NCBI GenBank assembly: GCA_018882825.1
Contig: VERC01000056.1
Location: forward strand, 1-10,603
Source of the DNA: Acidimicrobiia bacterium
Lineage (GTDB): Bacteria > Actinomycetota > Acidimicrobiia > Acidimicrobiales > Acidimicrobilacustridaceae
DNA length: 10,603 nt
Direction of reading: 5' to 3'
Below are positions 6,007-10,603 of this stretch, in pieces. The translations under genes and the position numbers were made by a program. Under the pieces are notes generated by a model, which saw only the letters and a program-made list of their open reading frames with translations, ran no database searches and was not told the DNA's origin. Every line of letters starts with the position of its first letter. Positions within the stretch are counted from its first letter, which is position 1.

Positions 6007-6809
6007 CAGTGGTGGAACGGGAGATGGTCGCCGATGGCGTCCTGCAGGTGACGTTGAACGACCCCGAGTCGTACAACTCGCTCACCCCGGCACTGGCCGA
6101 GGGGCTGTTCGAGGTGTTCGCCGACGTTCGACACGCACGCGACATCGGGGTGGTGATCCTCACCGGCGCCGGTCGGGGATTCTGTGCCGGCGCCAACATG
6201 ACCGGCACCGGCGGCGAACTGCCCCGGGCCGACGGCCGGGGGCCGGTCGGGTACATCCACGAGTACCAGGAGTACCTGATGGACATGGTGCTGGCCATCC
6301 ACGAATCACCCAAGCCCGTGATCGCCGCCGTGCACGGGGCCGCGGTCGGTGGTGGACTGGCCATCGCCCAGCACTGCGACCTGCGTGTGGCCAGCGAGGA
6401 CGCCTTCTTCGCCGCCCACTTCATCCGGGTGGGGCTGTCGTCGTGCGATCTGGGCACCAGCTACTGGTTGCCGCGACTCGTCGGTCCGACGATGGCGGCC
6501 GAGTTGATGCTGACCGGTCGTCGCGTGTCTGCCGCCGAGGCGAGGGAGATCGGACTCGTCAACCGGGTCGTGGCCAGGGACGATCTGCTGCCCACGGCCC
6601 GCGACCTCGCCGGTCAGATCCTGGAGAACTCCGAGTTCGGGGTGCGGTTCACCAAGGTGGGGATGTGGGCCAACCTCGACGCCCCCGGTCTGCGGCACGC
6701 CATGCAATTGGAGAACCGCACGCAGGTGCTCGGCACCTTCACCGGCAACATGACCGAGGCCGCGCGCGCCTTCCGCGACAAGCGGACGCCCGAGTGGAAG
6801 CCCATGTGA
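6003..6809 (+). CDS. Crotonase-fold (enoyl-CoA hydratase/isomerase family) protein
   Basis: A 268-residue crotonase-superfamily protein. GFCAGANM (59-66) and HGAAVGGGLAIA (111-122) are the two oxyanion-hole segments that bind the CoA thioester carbonyl, and LMLTGRRVSAAEAREIGLVN is the usual C-terminal helix pair. The catalytic residues are not those of a standard hydratase. Aligning by eye on rat enoyl-CoA hydratase, Glu144 becomes A120 and Glu164 becomes F140, while D149 in SSCDLGTSYWLPR falls where dienoyl-CoA isomerase has its Asp204. It may therefore be an isomerase or another crotonase-type enzyme. The ATG at 6003 follows GGAGGGG (5991-5997) and overlaps the dioxygenase stop. The alpha/beta hydrolase gene starts four bases after its stop. 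Confidence 0.92.
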   Translation: MTVVEREMVADGVLQVTLNDPESYNSLTPALAEGLFEVFADVRHARDIGVVILTGAGRGFCAGANMTGTGGELPRADGRGPVGYIHEYQEYLMDMVLAIHESPKPVIAAVHGAAVGGGLAIAQHCDLRVASEDAFFAAHFIRVGLSSCDLGTSYWLPRLVGPTMAAELMLTGRRVSAAEAREIGLVNRVVARDDLLPTARDLAGQILENSEFGVRFTKVGMWANLDAPGLRHAMQLENRTQVLGTFTGNMTEAARAFRDKRTPEWKPM

Positions 6810-6813
6810 CTCC

Positions 6814-7608
6814 GTGCCCCACGAACGACTGAACGGCATCGACCTCTACTGGGAACGCTCCGGCGAGGGTCCGCGCCTGCTGTTCTTCAACGGATCGGGT
6901 TCGACCATCGAGAGGATGCGTCCCCTGCTCGGCATGTACGAACCCCATTTCGATCTGCTCATCCACGACCAGCGCGGGTTGGGTCGCACCGCGATCCCAT
7001 CGGGTCCCTACACGATGGCCGACTACGCCGCCGACGCCATCGCGCTCGTCGACCATCTCGGTTGGGACTCGTTCCGCGTGATCGGGGTGTCGTTCGGGGG
7101 GATGGTGGCGCAGGAGTTCGCCGTCACCGTGCCCGACCGCATCGAACGCCTGGCCCTGTTGTGCACCTCGCCGGGTGGTGCCGGTGGCGCGTCCTATCCG
7201 CTCCACCGACTGCGGACGATGGACGATGCCGAACGGGCGCGCATCGGCATGACCATCATGGACACCCGGTTCACCCCGGAATGGCTGGCCGAGCACCCCT
7301 CCGATCGCATGTTCGCCGAGGCGATGACGGCGGCCGGGGCCGCCCAACCGGGCTCCGAACGCGAGCGGGGAGAGATCGAGCAACTGGGAGCCCGCAGCAC
7401 CCATGACGTGTGGGACCGACTCGGCCGCATCGACTGTCCGGTGTTCATCGCCGCCGGTCGCTACGACGGCATCGCACCACTGGCCAATGCCGAGGCGATG
7501 GCGTCACGCATCCCGCACGCCGAACTGCACGTCTACGAGGGCGGACATGGATTCTTCGCCCAGGATCCGGCCGCCCTGCCCGAGGTCATCGACTTCCTGA
7601 CGCGCTGA
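6814..7608 (+). CDS. Alpha/beta hydrolase
   Basis: A 264-residue alpha/beta-hydrolase-fold enzyme. The FFNGSGST segment (24-31) gives the oxyanion region, HDQRGLGRT (51-59) is the conserved strand-4 loop, and the nucleophile elbow GVSFGG (91-96) contains S93. D218 in AGRYDGIAP and H245 in GGHGFFAQDP complete the triad. A cap region of Arg/Glu-rich helices lies at about 125-205. Relatives include esterases, lactonases and C-C hydrolases such as 3-oxoadipate enol-lactonase-like proteins. The serine nucleophile argues against dehalogenase or epoxide hydrolase activity, which needs Asp. The start is GTG at 6814, four bases after the crotonase stop, with only a weak GGAAG upstream, so it is the third gene of the dioxygenase operon. 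Its TGA directly abuts the stop of the convergent gene. Confidence 0.9.
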   Translation: MPHERLNGIDLYWERSGEGPRLLFFNGSGSTIERMRPLLGMYEPHFDLLIHDQRGLGRTAIPSGPYTMADYAADAIALVDHLGWDSFRVIGVSFGGMVAQEFAVTVPDRIERLALLCTSPGGAGGASYPLHRLRTMDDAERARIGMTIMDTRFTPEWLAEHPSDRMFAEAMTAAGAAQPGSERERGEIEQLGARSTHDVWDRLGRIDCPVFIAAGRYDGIAPLANAEAMASRIPHAELHVYEGGHGFFAQDPAALPEVIDFLTR

Positions 7609-7995
7609 TCAGGCGATCTGGGCCGTGAACTGGTTCATGTCGAAGTACTCGCGCCAACGCGCGATCTTCTCGCCCTCGAACTCGAAAATGCCGAGCACCG
7701 GCAACTCCACCCGGCCACCGTCGGCCTTGGCGAAGATGTCGACCCGTTCGGTCACCACCGTGGAGCCACTCGACAACATGACGTCGATGCGGAACTCGAC
7801 CACCTTCAGCCCCATGCCATTGGTGAAACCGTCGACCATGGCACGGATGGCATCGTGGCCGACCAGCGGATCCACCGGGATGTTGTGGTACACGCCGTCG
7901 TCGGTGAACGAGGCCACCACCTTGTCGTGATCGGCGTCGGCCCACGCCTGGCAGAACTCGCGCACCAGCGCCTCGTAGTCGGGTGCTGCTCCCAT
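7609..7995 (-). CDS. Limonene-1,2-epoxide hydrolase-like protein
   Basis: A 128-residue protein of the NTF2/SnoaL-like fold, closest to limonene-1,2-epoxide hydrolase. The family active site maps well: Y36 and N38 in GVYHNIP (Tyr53 and Asn55 of the Rhodococcus enzyme), R84 and D86 in TERVDIF (Arg99 and Asp101), and W114 in RWREYFDMN (Trp130). The second catalytic aspartate, Asp132, is here E116. If active, it would add water to a small epoxide; mycobacterial relatives act on sterol or lipid epoxides. The Glu may lower or change activity. The ATG at 7995 follows GAGGGGG (8003-8009) with seven bases between; the open frame back to 8148 runs through the promoter region and is rejected. It is a single-gene unit, divergent from the acyl-CoA dehydrogenase gene. 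Confidence 0.85.
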   Translation of the reverse strand: MGAAPDYEALVREFCQAWADADHDKVVASFTDDGVYHNIPVDPLVGHDAIRAMVDGFTNGMGLKVVEFRIDVMLSSGSTVVTERVDIFAKADGGRVELPVLGIFEFEGEKIARWREYFDMNQFTAQIA

Positions 7996-8016
7996 CGTCG
8001 TACCCCCTCGTTGCGG

Positions 8017-8037
8017 ACGGCGCGAGTCTCGCGCCGT
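8017..8037. promoter_or_regulatory. Perfect palindrome, candidate operator
   Basis: ACGGCGCGAG (8017-8026), one central T (8027), then the exact reverse complement CTCGCGCCGT (8028-8037). It lies between two divergent genes, 22 bases from the epoxide-hydrolase-like start, and abuts the possible -35 (TTCGAC, 8038-8043) of the acyl-CoA dehydrogenase promoter. On the minus strand the centre GAGACT sits where that gene's -10 would be expected. Its size and symmetry suit a homodimeric repressor such as a TetR-family protein; the identity of the regulator is inference. No U-run follows, so a terminator is unlikely. Confidence 0.6.
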
Positions 8038-8061
8038 TTCGACCGCCCTGCGCCAGCGTCC

Positions 8062-8067
8062 TACGGT
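8062..8067 (+). promoter_or_regulatory. Probable -10 of acyl-CoA dehydrogenase gene
   Basis: TACGGT, in the context CCTACGGTGG, sits 28 bases before the GTG at 8096. A -35-like TTCGAC (8038-8043) lies 18 bases upstream. The predicted leader of about 22 bases holds the GGGGGAG ribosome binding site (8084-8090). Confidence 0.45.
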
Positions 8068-8095
8068 GGTCCGGTCATCGACAGGGGGAGTGACA

Positions 8096-9397
8096 GTGGC
8101 CGACTTCAGCATCGATCCCGACTTCGCCGAGCAGCTCGAGTGGATCAAGGAGTTCGTGGCCGCCGAGATCGAGCCGCTCGACCTCGCCTTCGCCGGTGAG
8201 GGGTTCGTCTACGACAAGTCCTCGATCTTCTACGACGAGGCCATCCGCCCGCTCCAGCAGGTGGTCAAGGACCGCGGGCTGTGGTCGTGTCACCTCACCC
8301 CCGAGTACGGAGGTCAGGGCTACGGGCAGGTACGGCTGGCGTACATGAACGAGATCCTCGGACGCTCGCAGTTCGCCCCGACGGTGTTCGGCACACAGGC
8401 CCCCGACAGCGGCAACGCCGAGATCATCGCCCATTACGGCACCGCGGCGCAGAAGGAGCGGTACCTGCAGCCGCTGCTCGACGGTCGCATCTCGTCGTGC
8501 TACTCGATGACCGAACCGCAGGGTGGAGCCGATCCCGGGGTGTTCCGGTGTCGCGCCGTGCGGGACGGTGACGAGTGGGTCATCGACGGGGAGAAGTGGT
8601 TCTCGTCGTCGCTGCGGTATGCGTCGTTCCTCATCGTCATGGCCATCACCGACCCCGACGTGTCGGTGCACAAGGGCGCGTCGATGTTCCTCGTGCCCAC
8701 CGACACGCCCGGACTCGAGGTGGTGCGCAACGTGGGTGTGGGTCAGGAACCCCCAGGCCATGGCAGCCATGCCTACGTCCGCTACGACTCGGTGCGCGTC
8801 CCGGCCGAGAACCTGCTCGGGGGTGAGGGCCAGGCCTTCGTGATCGCCCAGACCCGACTGGGGGGCGGACGACTGCACCACGCCATGCGCACCGTGGGCG
8901 CCGTGGCCCGCTGCCTCGACATGTTGTGCGAGCGGGCGTTGAGCCGGACCACGCAGGGCGAGGTGCTGGCCCGGAAGCAGGCCACGCAGGAGAAGATCGC
9001 CGACGCGTGGATCGAACTGCTGCAGTTCCGCCTGCAGGTGCTGCACGCGGCGTGGGTGGTCGACCAGCACGGCGGCGCAGCGGCCCGCAAGGAGATCGCC
9101 GCGGTGAAGGTGGCGACGCCGAGGGTCTACCGGGAGGCCGTCCTGCGCACCATGCAACTGCACGGCGCGCTGGGAGTGTCCAACGAGATGCCGCTGCCGT
9201 CGATGCTCATGGCCGCGGTGACGATGGGCATCGCCGATGGTCCGACCGAAGTCCACAAGTTCACCGTGGCCCGCGAGGTGCTCAAGGACTACTCGCCGGC
9301 CCCCGGTGCGTGGCCGAGCGAGCACCTGCCGGAGCGACGCGCCGCGGCGAGGGACACCTATGCCGACCTGTTGGAGCGGGCGATCGCCGACTCGTGA
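8096..9397 (+). CDS. Acyl-CoA dehydrogenase family protein
   Basis: A 433-residue FAD enzyme that introduces the alpha-beta double bond into an acyl-CoA. The N-terminal helical domain contains LTPEYGGQGYGQVRLAYMNEILGRS; the middle beta domain has the FAD/substrate loop SMTEPQGGADPG (T139, E140, P141) and DGEKWFSSS; the C-terminal helices hold RLGGGRLHHAMRT, QLHGALG (354-360) and IADGPTEVHKFTVARE. The catalytic base is probably D381 in ADGPTEVHK, where MCAD has Glu376; this variant, the length and the PDSGNAEI motif point to the ACAD10/11-like group, so straight medium-chain substrates are not a given. The GTG at 8096 follows GGGGGAG (8084-8090). GTG at 8090 is in frame but lies on the ribosome binding site. 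It is a single-gene unit with an electron transfer flavoprotein as its expected partner, not seen here. Confidence 0.94.
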   Translation: MADFSIDPDFAEQLEWIKEFVAAEIEPLDLAFAGEGFVYDKSSIFYDEAIRPLQQVVKDRGLWSCHLTPEYGGQGYGQVRLAYMNEILGRSQFAPTVFGTQAPDSGNAEIIAHYGTAAQKERYLQPLLDGRISSCYSMTEPQGGADPGVFRCRAVRDGDEWVIDGEKWFSSSLRYASFLIVMAITDPDVSVHKGASMFLVPTDTPGLEVVRNVGVGQEPPGHGSHAYVRYDSVRVPAENLLGGEGQAFVIAQTRLGGGRLHHAMRTVGAVARCLDMLCERALSRTTQGEVLARKQATQEKIADAWIELLQFRLQVLHAAWVVDQHGGAAARKEIAAVKVATPRVYREAVLRTMQLHGALGVSNEMPLPSMLMAAVTMGIADGPTEVHKFTVAREVLKDYSPAPGAWPSEHLPERRAAARDTYADLLERAIADS

Positions 9398-9416
9398 GCC
9401 GGTCCCATCGCTGGCG

Positions 9417-9902
9417 TCAGTAGCCGCCACCCAGTTTGCGGTGGTCCCACGAGATGGTTCGCTCGACGTTCAACTTCACCACGACACGCTTGTTCAGCAT
9501 CATCTCGACCGCGCCGCGCATCTCCTCGGTGTACGGCGCCATGTAGCGCTCGAACACGCTGATGCCGAGGGGGAACATCTCCTCGGGGTCCTCGATGATC
9601 TCGGCCTTGCCGATGAGCGTCACTCCGCGCAGGGTCTCGTAGGTCTCGCCGTCCTCGACGAGCACCGTCATGTTCGGATTGCGACGGAGGTTCAGCACCT
9701 TCTGGGCCTTGGCCTTCGATTCGATGCCGATGCAGCCGTCGACGAACCCGTACCACATGGCGATCGAGTGGATGCTGCCGTCGGCATTGAGTGTCGACAT
9801 CGTCATCGAATGACGTCCCTGGAGGAACTCGTCGATCTCCTCCTGCGACATCACGATCTTGTTTCGCTGCTTCACGCCCCGCGGCGGTGCTTCGTCGGCC
9901 AT
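9417..9902 (-). CDS. PPOX-class split-barrel flavin/F420-binding protein
   Basis: A 161-residue protein of the pyridoxamine 5'-phosphate oxidase-like split barrel. Recognisable parts are the first strands MTMSTLNADGSIHSIAMWYG (33-52), the phosphate-binding segment ESKAKAQKVLNLRRNPNMTV (61-80), LRGVTLIGKAEI (91-102) and the C-terminal SWDHRKLGGGY, a pattern common in actinobacterial PPOX proteins. Members bind FMN or coenzyme F420 and reduce small molecules, enones or biliverdin-like tetrapyrroles. Neither the cofactor nor the substrate can be fixed from sequence; F420 is a fair guess given the host group. The ATG at 9902 has GGAGGGG just upstream (9906-9912); an ATG nine codons earlier (9929) would overlap the predicted -10 and is rejected. 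It is a single-gene unit convergent with the acyl-CoA dehydrogenase, 19 bases apart. Confidence 0.88.
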   Translation of the reverse strand: MADEAPPRGVKQRNKIVMSQEEIDEFLQGRHSMTMSTLNADGSIHSIAMWYGFVDGCIGIESKAKAQKVLNLRRNPNMTVLVEDGETYETLRGVTLIGKAEIIEDPEEMFPLGISVFERYMAPYTEEMRGAVEMMLNKRVVVKLNVERTISWDHRKLGGGY

Positions 9903-9927
9903 GGTCCCCTCCGTCTGCGTCGCCAGC

Positions 9928-9933
9928 ACGGTA
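9928..9933 (-). promoter_or_regulatory. Probable -10 of PPOX gene
   Basis: TACCGT on the minus strand lies 25 bases before the ATG at 9902, giving a leader of about 19 bases with the ribosome binding site inside it. Its placement supports 9902 over the earlier ATG at 9929. Confidence 0.4.
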
Positions 9934-9996
9934 CACCGCTCCTGCCGGTCGGTCGGAGGCCTGCGTTCGGCCGGTCCTCGGCTGGTGGGGCCGACC

Positions 9997-10002
9997 TAGA
10001 GT
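9997..10002 (+). promoter_or_regulatory. Probable -10 of SCO6745-family gene
   Basis: TAGAGT, in the context CCTAGAGTGC, lies 30 bases before the ATG at 10033. The leader contains GAGGGGGAA (10022-10030). No good -35 is visible. Confidence 0.4.
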
Positions 10003-10032
10003 GCCGGGACACGTCTCGAACGAGGGGGAACG

Positions 10033-10603
10033 ATGGACGCAGTGGAGGCAGCGAACCAGTCGGCGAAGGCCATCGTCGACCTCGGTGGCGGATTCATGAC
10101 CGCCGGACCGACCTACGCCCGCGGGGGTGAACTCGGGTTCTCCGGCATCGACTTCTACGTGCTCGGTCGCGGCGGCGTGCTGGGCGATGTCGACGCCGAC
10201 GTGATCGCCGCCGGTTTCATCTTCTGGAACCCCACGCAGGTGCGGGCCCAGTGGGAGACGGGACGTGGTGTGATGGCTCCCGACGCCGCCGCTCGCGAAT
10301 GGGCGGCCTGCTGCGCAGCGTGGGGGGAGGCGAACCTTCCCGACACCGACGGGGCCGACCGTCTGGCCGACCTGCTCACCACCGTGGTGAACGAGGCGTC
10401 GCCGGCCGTGGCTGCGTTGTTCGCGGGATGGCGTGCCCTGCCGGTCCCGGCCTCGGCCAAGGCCCGCGTCGCCCACCAGACCAATGCGCTGCGCGAACTG
10501 CGCGGTGCCCTGCACGGTGGCGCGCTGCTCGCCGCGGGTGTGTCGCCGGCCGATGCCGTCGTCTACCGCTCGGCGATGATGGCGCCCCTGTTCGGCTGGG
10601 ATG
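10033..10603 (+). CDS. SCO6745-family protein, partial (3' end missing)
   Basis: 190 residues are visible and the frame is still open at the window edge. No signal peptide or membrane segment is seen. Features shared with the actinobacterial SCO6745 family are an early GRGGVLGDVDADVIAAGFIFWNP block (about 46-68), a central Ala/Asp-rich helical region, and the later LPVPASAKARVAHQTNALRE and LRGALHGGALLAAGVSPADAVV stretches that correspond to the family's LP-P-H--LW-A-T-LRE-RGD-H-A-L. The family is described in annotation databases as HTH-like, but its function is not established as far as I know, and I assign none. The start is fixed by GAGGGGGAA a few bases upstream. It is divergent from the PPOX gene with 130 bases between. 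Confidence 0.72.
   Translation, partial: MDAVEAANQSAKAIVDLGGGFMTAGPTYARGGELGFSGIDFYVLGRGGVLGDVDADVIAAGFIFWNPTQVRAQWETGRGVMAPDAAAREWAACCAAWGEANLPDTDGADRLADLLTTVVNEASPAVAALFAGWRALPVPASAKARVAHQTNALRELRGALHGGALLAAGVSPADAVVYRSAMMAPLFGWD

Noticed and set aside
8075..9430. A 451-codon open frame on the minus strand
   Set aside because: It lies fully antisense to the acyl-CoA dehydrogenase, whose motifs are unmistakable. Its product is Arg/His/Gly-rich with no recognisable domain, as expected of an opposite-strand shadow in G/C-rich DNA.
9358..10515. A 385-codon open frame on the minus strand
   Set aside because: It crosses the PPOX gene in another frame and runs antisense to the SCO6745-family gene. 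It has no family motif and low-complexity composition.
1..10603. Defence island, prophage, integrative element or CRISPR array
   Set aside because: No nuclease, integrase, transposase, phage structural gene or regular direct repeats were seen. Composition and codon use look even across the window.

Overview
This window looks like chromosomal DNA from a high-GC actinobacterium, and an uncultured-type or marine member of the Acidimicrobiia is my best guess. The support is strongly G/C-ending codons, frequent GTG starts, TANNNT-type -10 motifs with weak -35s, probable leaderless genes, a split-barrel PPOX-class flavin/F420 protein, and an SCO6745-family gene known from actinobacteria. The taxonomic call is inference. 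I see no rRNA, tRNA, CRISPR array, transposon, integrase or phage gene.

Fifteen genes can be supported, packed tightly in transcription units that alternate strand. In order they are: a stand-alone NifU-like CxxC protein (-, 66-359); a small ABM-fold monooxygenase (+, 441-737); an overlapping three-gene operon on the minus strand, SDR dehydrogenase then hotdog thioesterase then DUF2237 (2613 down to 747); an AMIN-like lipoprotein followed by an MDR quinone oxidoreductase (+, 2752-4346); a TSUP/TauE-SafE membrane permease (-, 4353-5135); a three-gene operon of TauD/TfdA dioxygenase, crotonase-fold protein and alpha/beta hydrolase (+, 5197-7608); a limonene-epoxide-hydrolase-like protein (-, 7609-7995); an acyl-CoA dehydrogenase (+, 8096-9397); a PPOX split-barrel protein (-, 9417-9902); and an SCO6745-family gene that runs off the window (+, 10033 onward).

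The theme is catabolism of CoA-linked or hydrophobic substrates. An acyl-CoA dehydrogenase, a crotonase-fold enzyme, a CoA thioesterase, an SDR, a quinone-reductase-like MDR, an epoxide-hydrolase-like protein, an alpha/beta hydrolase and an Fe(II)/2-oxoglutarate dioxygenase lie within 10 kb. Such mixtures are typical of actinobacteria that degrade fatty acids, terpenoids or steroids. No substrate can be assigned from sequence alone.

The most notable non-coding signal is a perfect palindrome (10-bp arms around one central base, 8017-8037) in the divergent promoter region between the epoxide-hydrolase-like gene and the acyl-CoA dehydrogenase gene. It abuts the likely -35 of the latter and is a good candidate operator. 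I do not see a clearly new defence, mobile or biosynthetic system. The best novelty candidates are the dioxygenase/crotonase/hydrolase operon, whose crotonase lacks both classical glutamates, and the DUF2237 gene translationally coupled to a thioesterase.
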